Shown in pieces: positions 1 to 5,274 of a stretch of DNA of 5,932 bases. Within the stretch, counting starts at the first letter, position 1, and every line of letters starts with the position of its first letter. Position numbers and translations under genes: made by a program. The stretch covers positions 1 through 5,932 of the forward strand of contig RFGQ01000397.1 of NCBI GenBank assembly GCA_003695865.1. Direction: 5' to 3'. The stretch is from Gemmatimonadota bacterium. GTDB taxonomy: Bacteria > Gemmatimonadota > Gemmatimonadetes > Longimicrobiales > Gaopeijiaceae. The notes below the pieces were generated by a model. The model was not told the DNA's origin and did not search any database. It worked only from the letters and a program-made list of their open reading frames with translations.

Positions 1-16
1 CCCCCGATCGTGGCCC

Positions 17-1114
17 ATGACCGAGACGACGCCGGAGCCCCCTTCGACCCCCCACGGCGACGCCCCCGAGGCGACGCTGGTCCACGACCTCACGCGCGCC
101 GACCTGCTCGGAATGTATCGGGCCCTGCGGCGGGCGCGCGCGGCCGAGGAACGTCTGGAGATCCTCTTCACCCAGGGGCACATCGGCGGAGGCCTGTATC
201 GGTCTCTGGGCCAGGAGGCGGGCGCGGTCGGGGCCGCCTGGGCACTCCGGCGCCGCGACGACGGCACCGGCGACATCGTGGCCCAGACGATCCGGGCGAC
301 CGGGGCGGTGTTCGTGATGGGGGGGACGCCGCTGCAGTACTTCCGCCAGTACCTGGCGCGGGCCACGGGCCCCACCCGGGGTAAGGAAGCGAACGTCCAC
401 TGGGTGGACTACCGGCGTGGCCTGATCGGCCCGGTCTCACCGCTGGGCACCATGGTCGAGGTCATGGCGGGCATCACGCTCTCGTTCAAACTGCGGGGCG
501 AGGACCGCGTGGGGATCGTCTTCTACGGGGACGGCGCGTCGTCGACCGGGGCGTGGCACGAGGGGCTCGCCTTCGCCGCGTCGCAGCGTTGCCCCATGGT
601 GCTGATGGTCGAGGCGAACCAGTGGGCCTTCTCGACGCCCACGCACCGCAACACGCGGGTGGAGAGCTTCACGGAGAAGGCGCCCGGCTACGGGCTGCAC
701 GCCGCCTCGGTCGACGGCACCGACGTGCTCGCCGTCTACGAGGCGGTGAAGGGAGTCGTCGCGCGGGCGCGCGCGGGGGAGGGCACGGGGATGGTCGAGC
801 TGCGTTACTACCGGCGTAAGGGCCATGCGCAGCACGACGCCCAGGAATACGTGGATCCCGAGGAGTTGGCCTACTGGGAGACGCGTGACCCGATCACCCG
901 CTTCCACCGCACGCTGGTCGAGCGTGGATGGGCCGACGAGGAGGTGCTCGCGAGCATTGCCGCCGAGGCCGAGGAAGAGGCACGCACGGCGGCGGAGCAG
1001 GCCCTTTCGGAGCCGCGGCCCGAGGGTCCCGAGGCCCTCGAGAACGTCTACACCGACCTGCGTGTGCCCGGCCCCTGGACCCGGCACGACCAGCCCGATC
1101 CACATCTGGCCTGA
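17..1114 (+). CDS. 2-oxoacid dehydrogenase E1 component, alpha subunit
   Basis: This is the thiamine-diphosphate (ThDP) dependent E1 alpha subunit (365 aa, typical family length). It pairs with E1 beta to decarboxylate a 2-oxoacid and reductively acylate the lipoyl group of E2 in the cytoplasm. Visible motifs are GQEA (65-68), the ThDP/Mg motif starting at GDGA (171-174) and closing at N201 in EANQW, and the RKGHAQHD loop (267-274), whose H270 matches the conserved loop histidine. Where pyruvate E1 alpha normally has an R-x-H-G signature, this protein has IRATG (92-96), like the R-E-A-G of branched-chain E1 alpha. The branched-chain or generic 2-oxoacid class is therefore at least as likely as pyruvate, and no symbol is assigned. 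The ATG at 17 is the only in-frame Met before residue 33. The frame is open to the window edge and no ribosome binding site is visible, so the start could lie upstream. The first ~20 residues are Pro/Thr-rich and poorly conserved. E1 beta follows after 39 nt. Confidence 0.93.
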   Translation: MTETTPEPPSTPHGDAPEATLVHDLTRADLLGMYRALRRARAAEERLEILFTQGHIGGGLYRSLGQEAGAVGAAWALRRRDDGTGDIVAQTIRATGAVFVMGGTPLQYFRQYLARATGPTRGKEANVHWVDYRRGLIGPVSPLGTMVEVMAGITLSFKLRGEDRVGIVFYGDGASSTGAWHEGLAFAASQRCPMVLMVEANQWAFSTPTHRNTRVESFTEKAPGYGLHAASVDGTDVLAVYEAVKGVVARARAGEGTGMVELRYYRRKGHAQHDAQEYVDPEELAYWETRDPITRFHRTLVERGWADEEVLASIAAEAEEEARTAAEQALSEPRPEGPEALENVYTDLRVPGPWTRHDQPDPHLA

Positions 1115-1142
1115 CGCGGCCAGGCCGCGGCGGCGAACCGAC

Positions 1143-1149
1143 GAGGAGG
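1143..1149 (+). promoter_or_regulatory. Shine-Dalgarno site of E1 beta (supports a TTG start)
   Basis: GAGGAGG lies 4 nt before the TTG at 1154. The only other early in-frame start is a GTG at codon 8 (1175), about 25 nt from this site, and the first internal ATG is codon 31. The strong purine-rich site is therefore the reason to call a TTG start. Confidence 0.75.
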
Positions 1150-1153
1150 CCCG

Positions 1154-2176
1154 TTGTCCACGAAGCCCGAACACGTGACGCGCACGGAGCGCGGTGAACC
1201 GGTCACCCTGCTGGAGGCGATCGCGGAGGGCCTGTTCGAAGAGATGGCGCGCGACGAGCGCGTCTTCATGATGGGCGAGGACATCGGGGTCTATGGGGGC
1301 GCCTTCAAGCTCACGAAGGGGTTCCTGGACTACTTCGGGGCGGACCGCGTCATCGACACGCCCATCGCCGAGGCCGGGTTCACGGGCGCCGCGGCCGGCG
1401 CGGCCCACATGGGCATGCGCCCGGTGGTCGAGATGCAGTTCATGGACTTCGTCTCGCCCGCCTACGACGTGATCACCAACTATCTGGCGACGTCGCTCTA
1501 CCGGGGAAGCGGACCCATGCCCGTGGTCATCCGCGGGCCGGTCGGAGGGGGTAATCGGGGTGGGCCCTTCCATTCGCAGAACGTCGAGATGGCCTTCTTC
1601 CACACCCCGGGGCTCAAGATCGTCTATCCGTCGAATCCCTACGACGCCAAGGGCCTCATCAAGGCGGCCATCCGCGACGACAACCCGGTCATCTTCGAGG
1701 AGCACAAGGGCCTCTACCGCGCCCCGCAGCTCCGCACGGTGCTGCCCCGGGACGACTACGTGGTGCCCCTGGGATCGGCCCGGGTGGCGCGCGAGGGAAG
1801 GGGGCTCACCGTCGTGACGTACGGGGCGATGGTTCACAAGAGCCTGGAGGCGGCCGAAACCCTCGAGGCGGAGGATGGTTTCGGGGTCGAGGTGATCGAC
1901 CTGCGCACCCTGCTGCCGCTCGACGACGACACGATCGTGGCCAGCGTGCGTAAGACCGGTCGCCTGCTCGTGGTGCACGAAGACACGCGCACGGGCGGCA
2001 TCGCCGGCGAGATCGCCATGCGGGTGAACGAGAAGGCCTTCGAATGGCTCGACGCGCCGATCCTGCGCGTGACCGCCATCGACGCCCCCGTCCCGTATGC
2101 CGGACCGCTGGAGGACTACTTCCTGCCGCAGACGACGGACATCGTCGCCGCGGCGCGTTATCTTGCTCGATACTGA
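1154..2176 (+). CDS. 2-oxoacid dehydrogenase E1 component, beta subunit
   Basis: This is the beta subunit of the ThDP-dependent E1 (340 aa, full family length). It contributes the catalytic Glu and part of the active-site channel of the alpha2beta2 heterotetramer. Motifs in order are MMGEDIGVYGG (39-49), TPIAEAGFTGAAAG (69-82) with E73 at the position of the ThDP-activating Glu, and MQFMDF (94-99). GPFHSQNVE (137-145) follows, with H140 at the position of the active-site His of branched-chain E1 beta. The C-terminal transketolase-like domain includes VIDLRTLLPLD (247-257). The FHSQ-to-YPSNPYDAKGL region resembles branched-chain and generic E1 beta. The TTG start is chosen for the GAGGAGG site just upstream. 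The gene lies 39 nt after E1 alpha and 83 nt before E2, so it is surely cotranscribed. A GC-rich hairpin begins 10 nt after the TGA stop. The substrate (pyruvate or branched-chain 2-oxoacid) cannot be fixed from sequence alone. Confidence 0.94.
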   Translation: MSTKPEHVTRTERGEPVTLLEAIAEGLFEEMARDERVFMMGEDIGVYGGAFKLTKGFLDYFGADRVIDTPIAEAGFTGAAAGAAHMGMRPVVEMQFMDFVSPAYDVITNYLATSLYRGSGPMPVVIRGPVGGGNRGGPFHSQNVEMAFFHTPGLKIVYPSNPYDAKGLIKAAIRDDNPVIFEEHKGLYRAPQLRTVLPRDDYVVPLGSARVAREGRGLTVVTYGAMVHKSLEAAETLEAEDGFGVEVIDLRTLLPLDDDTIVASVRKTGRLLVVHEDTRTGGIAGEIAMRVNEKAFEWLDAPILRVTAIDAPVPYAGPLEDYFLPQTTDIVAAARYLARY

Positions 2177-2185
2177 GCACGCAGG

Positions 2186-2218
2186 CGGCGGGCGCCGGGA
2201 CGGAAGCCGGCGCCGCCG
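2186..2218 (+). other. intercistronic hairpin after the E1 beta stop
   Basis: The left arm (2186-2198) pairs with the right arm (2207-2218) to give 12 bp of almost pure G/C with one bulged G and an 8-nt loop. No U tract follows, so it is not an intrinsic terminator. A possible role is protecting the 3' end of the E1 message or lowering read-through translation into E2. That role is inference. Confidence 0.5.
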
Positions 2219-2247
2219 ATTCCGAGGGACAACGAGAACGAGAATCC

Positions 2248-2253
2248 GGAGAG
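2248..2253 (+). promoter_or_regulatory. Shine-Dalgarno site of E2 (supports a GTG start)
   Basis: GGAGAG lies 6 nt before the GTG at 2260. The same frame is open back to 2044, inside the E1 beta gene, but the conserved lipoyl domain begins right after this GTG (ARIEVPMPQMGE). Any longer N-terminus would be spurious read-through. Confidence 0.75.
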
Positions 2254-2259
2254 ATCAGC

Positions 2260-3672
2260 GTGGCCCGCATCGAGGTGCCGATGCCCCAGATGGGCGAGTC
2301 CATCGCCGAGGGCACGATTTCCAAGTGGTTGAAGCAGGTCGGTGACACGGTCGAGCGAGACGAGCCGATCCTGGAGATCTCGACCGACAAGGTCGACGCC
2401 GAGATCCCGGCACCGCAGGCGGGGACGCTGGCCGAGATCCGCGTGCAGGAGGGCGAGACCGTCGAGGTCGGGACGATCGTCGCCGTGATCGACACCGAGG
2501 GCGGTGCGGCCGCGGCCGCACCGAGCGGGGCCGCCGCCGAAGCGCCTGCGGAGCCGGCTCCGACCGCCCAGGCGCCCGCGGCCGAAACACCCGCGGCTGC
2601 CGAGGCCACGCCGCCGCCGGCCGAGCGCCCGGCGGCCGAGGGAGAATCGACGAGCGCCGAAGAACGTCTGCGCACGCGGTCGACGCCGGTGGTGCGCCGG
2701 ATCGCAGAGGAGCACGGGATCGACATCGCCCAGGTGCCGGGCACCGGGCATGCAGGACGGGTGACCAAGCAGGATATCCTGGCCTACATCGAGGCGGGCG
2801 GAGCCGAGGCTCCGCCGGCCGCACTTCCGGCCGCGCCCGCGGCCGCACCGGCACCGGCCGCACCTGCGCCGTCCGCCGCCGCGCCCGCACCCGCCGCCCC
2901 GGGCGATCTGTCGGGGTTCTGGCGCGAGTTCTACGAGCACGTGCAGCACCCGGAGTTTCCGGTCCGCGAGGGCGACACGGTCGTCACGATGGACAAGATC
3001 CGGCGGCTCACGGCCGAGCACATGGTGCTGGCCAAGCGCGTGGCGCCGCACGTGCACTCGTTCATCGAAATCGACTTCAGCCGCATCGACGCGATCCGCG
3101 CCGCGCGCAAGGCGCAGTGGGCGGAGCAGGGCGCGCGGGTGAGCTACACGGCCTTCGTGGCTTGGGCCTGCTCCAGGCTCCTGCGGAAGTACCCGAACAT
3201 CAACGGCACGGTCTCGGGGAACAACATCATCCAGCGCGGACACGTGAACATCGGCATGGCGGTGGACCTCGATCCCGGGCTCATCGTGCCGGTGATCCAC
3301 GACACAGACGACCTCAGCCTCGTGGGCATCGGACGCAAGATCATCGACCTCGCGGAGCGGGCGCGTGCGCGCAAGCTCATGCCCGAAGAGATTCAGGGGG
3401 CGACGTTCTCGATCACCAACCCCGGCGTGCTCGGCACGCTGGTGGGGATGCCGGTGATCCCGAAGGGCACGGCCGCGATCCTCGGCACCGGCGCGATCGA
3501 GAAGCGCCCGGTGGTGGTCACCGACCCCGACACGGGCGCCGACGCGATCGCGATCCGTAAGCGGTCGTACTTCTCGCTGGGTTACGACCACCGGCTGGTG
3601 GACGGTGCCGACGCGGCCCGCTTCCTGTCGGACCTGAAGGACCTGCTGGAGAACTTCCCCGAGGACGCCTGA
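2260..3672 (+). CDS. dihydrolipoamide acyltransferase, E2 component of 2-oxoacid dehydrogenase complex
   Basis: This is the E2 core protein (470 aa from the GTG). It carries the acyl group on a swinging lipoyl arm and transfers it to CoA. Residues 1-78 form one lipoyl domain, with the lipoylation site in STDKVDAE (K44). Residues ~80-135 are an Ala/Pro-rich flexible linker. Residues ~138-178 are the peripheral-subunit-binding domain (TPVVRRIAEEHGIDI, then GRVTKQDILAYIE), which docks E1 and/or E3. A second Ala/Pro linker runs to ~214. The catalytic trimer domain fills the C-terminus and ends with DHRLVDG (443-449), where H444 and D448 are the acyltransferase residues. An aromatic-rich segment, FWREFYEHVQHPEF (220-233), links the second linker to the catalytic domain. 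E2 follows the two E1 genes and precedes lipB, which supplies its cofactor. A pyruvate or branched-chain E2 is likely. A 2-oxoglutarate E2 is less likely, because the neighbouring E1 is the two-subunit type. Confidence 0.94.
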   Translation: MARIEVPMPQMGESIAEGTISKWLKQVGDTVERDEPILEISTDKVDAEIPAPQAGTLAEIRVQEGETVEVGTIVAVIDTEGGAAAAAPSGAAAEAPAEPAPTAQAPAAETPAAAEATPPPAERPAAEGESTSAEERLRTRSTPVVRRIAEEHGIDIAQVPGTGHAGRVTKQDILAYIEAGGAEAPPAALPAAPAAAPAPAAPAPSAAAPAPAAPGDLSGFWREFYEHVQHPEFPVREGDTVVTMDKIRRLTAEHMVLAKRVAPHVHSFIEIDFSRIDAIRAARKAQWAEQGARVSYTAFVAWACSRLLRKYPNINGTVSGNNIIQRGHVNIGMAVDLDPGLIVPVIHDTDDLSLVGIGRKIIDLAERARARKLMPEEIQGATFSITNPGVLGTLVGMPVIPKGTAAILGTGAIEKRPVVVTDPDTGADAIAIRKRSYFSLGYDHRLVDGADAARFLSDLKDLLENFPEDA

Positions 3673-3678
3673 GCGGGA

Positions 3679-3715
3679 GCCCCGGCGGGGAGCGAGGTCG
3701 GTTCCCCTCCGGGGC
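3679..3715 (+). terminator. strong hairpin after E2, possible leaky terminator
   Basis: GCCCCGG (3679-3685) pairs with CCGGGGC (3709-3715), and after one C/T mismatch GGGGA (3687-3691) pairs with TCCCC (3703-3707). The result is a 12-bp stem with an 11-nt loop, beginning 7 nt after the E2 stop. Downstream lies only GATTCAGGAATCTGTTT, with no clean U tract. It may be a partial terminator that lowers lipB expression relative to E2, or a 3'-end stabiliser. The structure is seen directly and the function is inferred. Confidence 0.4.
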
Positions 3716-3828
3716 GATTCAGGAATCTGTTTCCCGGCCGGAGCGACGCCGGGGCCGCCGTCTCGGCCGGCGCGAATCGGGGGGCAGGTCTCCCGGTCCG
3801 GGCGACCGCGGGACCGGCGTCCCGGCCG
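3715..3828 (+). repeat. two degenerate ~55-nt direct repeats in the E2-lipB gap
   Basis: Copies at about 3715-3769 and 3773-3828 align with a period of 58-59 nt. In the best 41-nt core (3729-3769 against 3788-3828) I count 32 identical positions by eye. Both cores share a CCCGG block, a GCGAC block and a CGTC(T/C)CGGCCG end. The second copy also holds a 7-bp inverted repeat (CCGGTCC 3793-3799 with GGACCGG 3811-3817). No coding function is evident. Low-complexity GC content may inflate the match. Confidence 0.4.
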
Positions 3829-3857
3829 TGGCGTTTCCGTGGCCGTGGCGTTTCCGT
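3824..3857 (+). repeat. exact 17-bp tandem duplication
   Basis: GGCCGTGGCGTTTCCGT occurs twice back to back (3824-3840 and 3841-3857) with no mismatch. It lies in the leader of lipB. A GTG in the lipB frame at 3856 falls at the end of the second copy, which is one reason not to use that GTG as the gene start. Confidence 0.9.
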
Positions 3858-3928
3858 GACGGCGCTCTCGGTCGAGACGGCTGTGGCGGACGCACGCGTT
3901 CCGGCGGCGCCCCGGGGCCGCGTCCTGC

Positions 3929-3935
3929 AGGGGGG
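3929..3935 (+). promoter_or_regulatory. Shine-Dalgarno-like site of lipB
   Basis: AGGGGGG lies 7 nt before the ATG at 3943. It supports that ATG over the in-frame GTG at 3856, which has no purine-rich site and would add 29 residues unlike the family. Confidence 0.55.
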
Positions 3936-3942
3936 CGACTCC

Positions 3943-4617
3943 ATGGACTACGGTTCGGAAGACCGCACGCTCGAGGCCCGCTGGCTGGGGCGGGTGCCCT
4001 ACGCGGAGGGCCTCGAGCTGCAGCGTATCGCCGTGGAGCGGCGTCGCGCCGGGCAGATCCCCGATCAGCTCCTTCTGCTCGAGCACCCCGACGTGATCAC
4101 GCTCGGGACCGGAGCGGACCGATCCCACATCCTGCTCTCGCCCGAGCAGCTCGAGCGGCGCGGGTACCAGGTCTTCGAGACGGGCCGGGGCGGCGACGTC
4201 ACCTACCACGGACCCGGTCAGCTCGTGGGCTACCCCATCCTCGACCTCAAGCCCGACCGGCGCGACCTGCACCGCTACCTGCGCGACCTGGAGCAGGCGC
4301 TCATCTCGGCCCTGGCTCACTGGGGCGTGGTCGCCGCGCGCAAGGAGGGGCTCACCGGGGTCTGGATCGACGATCGGCGCAAGATCGCGGCGATCGGTGT
4401 GCGTGTGTCGAGCCGCTGGATCACCTCTCACGGATTCGCGTTCAACGTGGCGACCGACCTGACGCGCTTCGGGGCGATCGTCCCGTGCGGCATCGCAGAC
4501 CACCCGGTCACGTCTCTGTCGGCCGAGCTCGGCCGTGCCGTGGAACTCGCAGAAGCCATCCCGCCGGTCCGCGAGGCGCTCGCCGCGGTCTTCCAGCGCG
4601 ACCTCGTTGTTGTCTAG
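3943..4617 (+). CDS. lipB: octanoyltransferase LipB (lipoate biosynthesis)
   Basis: LipB transfers octanoate from octanoyl-acyl carrier protein to the lipoyl-domain lysine of apo-proteins such as E2. LipA then inserts the sulfurs. The 224-aa product has the usual family length. Diagnostic motifs are LLLLEHPDVITLG near residues 45-57, RGGDVTYHGPGQLVGYP (82-98), the lysine of RKIAAIGV (K147), and PCGI with the thioester-forming cysteine C182. These give the complete Cys/Lys catalytic pair. The ATG at 3943 is preferred because it has a ribosome binding site and because the family's conserved region begins soon after it. A longer 253-aa form from GTG 3856 is possible but has a low-conservation Ala/Arg-rich extension. 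Placement behind E2 fits its job of modifying that protein. LipA is not in the window. The stop codon TAG sits in the centre of an 18-bp perfect palindrome. Confidence 0.95.
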   Translation: MDYGSEDRTLEARWLGRVPYAEGLELQRIAVERRRAGQIPDQLLLLEHPDVITLGTGADRSHILLSPEQLERRGYQVFETGRGGDVTYHGPGQLVGYPILDLKPDRRDLHRYLRDLEQALISALAHWGVVAARKEGLTGVWIDDRRKIAAIGVRVSSRWITSHGFAFNVATDLTRFGAIVPCGIADHPVTSLSAELGRAVELAEAIPPVREALAAVFQRDLVVV

Positions 4618-4624
4618 ACAACAA
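4607..4624. repeat. perfect 18-bp palindrome over the lipB stop codon
   Basis: TTGTTGTCTAGACAACAA equals its own reverse complement, with the lipB TAG at its centre (4615-4617). It is much richer in A/T than its surroundings. It could be a dimeric regulator's operator or a short mRNA hairpin. There is no U tract after it, so it is not a standard terminator. The symmetry is seen directly and the function is unknown. Confidence 0.7.
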
Positions 4625-4785
4625 TCGGCTTGCGGACCGTCCTCGTAACGTAGCCTACCGGGCGCGCCGCGTTTTTCGAGAATCCCGTGACGCAAGTGTC
4701 GTCCCCAGAACACCGAAGCGATCCGGTTCAATCTGTTTACGGGCGGCCGAGGGGTGTGCAGGAGCGGGTTTGCTGGCCGTGTAAG
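4618..4785. other. intergenic spacer between lipB and the candidate RNA
   Basis: I see no convincing protein gene here. The sequence is less GC-rich than the coding regions and contains a TTTTT run at about 4672-4676 behind only a very short GC stem, too weak to call a terminator. It separates lipB from the promoter-like element at 4786. Confidence 0.5.
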
Positions 4786-4814
4786 TTGCCTTGAACACAG
4801 AAGTTACGTCTAAT
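4786..4814 (+). promoter_or_regulatory. candidate sigma-70-type promoter for the structured RNA
   Basis: TTGCCT (4786-4791; 4 of 6 to TTGACA) is separated by exactly 17 nt from TCTAAT (4809-4814; 5 of 6 to TATAAT). Transcription would begin near 4821, just before the G-run that opens the structured region. A competing reading is an AT-rich inverted repeat (4801-4808 with 4815-4821, one bulge) followed by T7 (4820-4826), that is, a weak terminator for lipB. Both are possible and neither is proven. Confidence 0.4.
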
Positions 4815-4873
4815 CGAACTTTTTTTGGGGGACGGCGTCGAAAGACTTGCGGTCTGGGGGGTGCCGCCGCATA

Positions 4874-4944
4874 GTGGGGGTGCGTTTCGGAAGTGGCTCG
4901 CTGAGTCGATGGCGATGGTCATCCCCACAGCAAGTTCCGAAGCG
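4874..4944 (+). other. possible pseudoknot or two-state switch within the candidate RNA
   Basis: Helix I is 4874-4882 with 4920-4928 (9 bp, one G-U). Helix II is 4883-4892 with 4935-4944 (10 bp, one G-U). The two 5' strands are directly adjacent and the 3' strands interleave, which is H-type pseudoknot topology. The 27-nt middle loop has a small hairpin of its own (4895-4899 with 4903-4907). With no nucleotide between the 5' strands, both full helices may not fit together, so they may be alternative states. Confidence 0.45.
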
Positions 4945-5167
4945 TGAGTCGCCGGGCAGGACGCTGTCGCGGTGGCGCTCACCGGAGAGCTTGGGACGCC
5001 GGTGAGCCGACGGAGGAGTCGCTGGTCTCCGTCGTAGCCTCCAGAGCTCAGGAGGCGCCTGGCAGCCGCGAGCCACGCGGCCCGGGTAAGGGGTGTCGGG
5101 AACGACGCCGGAACCTTCGGGTGAAGGCGGACCAACCCAAGCGGGAACGGCACCTACCAGCGGAAAT

Positions 5168-5211
5168 GAAGCCCTCGGATACGGTCTGACCGTGCCGAGG
5201 GCTTCTTTTTT
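5168..5211 (+). terminator. Rho-independent terminator of the + strand transcript
   Basis: GAAGCCCTCGG (5168-5178) pairs perfectly with CCGAGGGCTTC (5195-5205), an 11-bp stem. An inner ACGGT/ACCGT stem caps it, and T6 follows directly (5206-5211, then CTT). In the minus direction only a weak ATTT follows the stem, so it mainly stops + strand transcription, although it may partly serve the convergent RNase HI gene. No + strand protein gene ends within 550 nt upstream of it. Confidence 0.92.
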
Positions 5212-5274
5212 CTTGTGCCCGTTGGAGTCACCCGGGGTCGGCGCAGGAGAACGACCGGCCCGTCACGGGGCTCG

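Larger units (their letters stand above)
4821..5211 (+). ncRNA. candidate structured non-coding RNA of about 390 nt, family not recognised
   Basis: There is no plausible protein in this span, but it holds a dense run of stems read by eye. Two overlapping helices form a possible pseudoknot (4874-4944). A 7-bp long-range helix joins GGTGCCG 4860-4866 to CGGCACC 5148-5154. Six consecutive hairpins follow: 4977-5007 (9 bp), 5008-5034 (8 bp, abutting the first), 5037-5056 (6 bp), 5065-5081 (6 bp), 5092-5109 (7 bp with a GGAA GNRA-type loop) and 5114-5127 (5 bp). The span ends in a Rho-independent terminator on the + strand and is preceded by a promoter-like element. The downstream gene is on the opposite strand, so a riboswitch or leader role is excluded. 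I looked for tmRNA, RNase P, 6S and SRP RNA signatures and found none. A long lipB 3' UTR is the main alternative. The ends are approximate. Confidence 0.5.

Noticed and set aside
437..1978. 513-codon open frame on the minus strand across E1 alpha and E1 beta
   Set aside because: It is antisense to clear E1 genes, its composition is typical of a shadow frame, and it shows no family motif.
2044..2259. N-terminal extension of E2 overlapping the end of E1 beta
   Set aside because: The extra 72 codons are out of frame with E1 beta and unlike E2. The lipoyl domain starts at GTG 2260, which has its own ribosome site.
2500..2900. GC-rich repeats in E2 as a mobile or regulatory repeat
   Set aside because: They encode the Ala/Pro-rich interdomain linkers typical of E2, and the repetition follows codon use.
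4665..4680. GC-rich run followed by TTTTT after lipB as a terminator
   Set aside because: Only about 3 bp of stem can form before the T run.
2158..4731. 857-codon open frame on the minus strand across E2 and lipB
   Set aside because: It lies antisense to two well-recognised genes. Its Arg/Asp/His-rich low-complexity translation resembles no family, and long antisense frames are expected from GC-rich codon use.
3828..4784. 318-codon + strand frame overlapping lipB
   Set aside because: Its Arg/Gly/Pro-rich translation is a frame-shifted shadow of lipB, and the lipB frame contains the conserved motifs.
4801..4826. AT-rich inverted repeat plus T7 as the lipB terminator
   Set aside because: The stem is short, AT-rich and bulged, so it should be weak. 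It overlaps the -10 element of a better-spaced promoter candidate. It is kept only as an alternative in that entry.
4737..5153. 138-codon minus-strand frame over the candidate RNA
   Set aside because: The product has no recognisable motif, it carries stems and a terminator of the opposite strand, and no ribosome site was evident. Chance frames of this length are common at this GC content.
4821..5211. tmRNA, RNase P RNA, 6S RNA or SRP RNA
   Set aside because: I found no tRNA-like ends or tag reading frame, no GAGGAAAGUCC-type RNase P core, no typical 6S bubble and no SRP tetraloop context. The GGAA loop alone is not enough.
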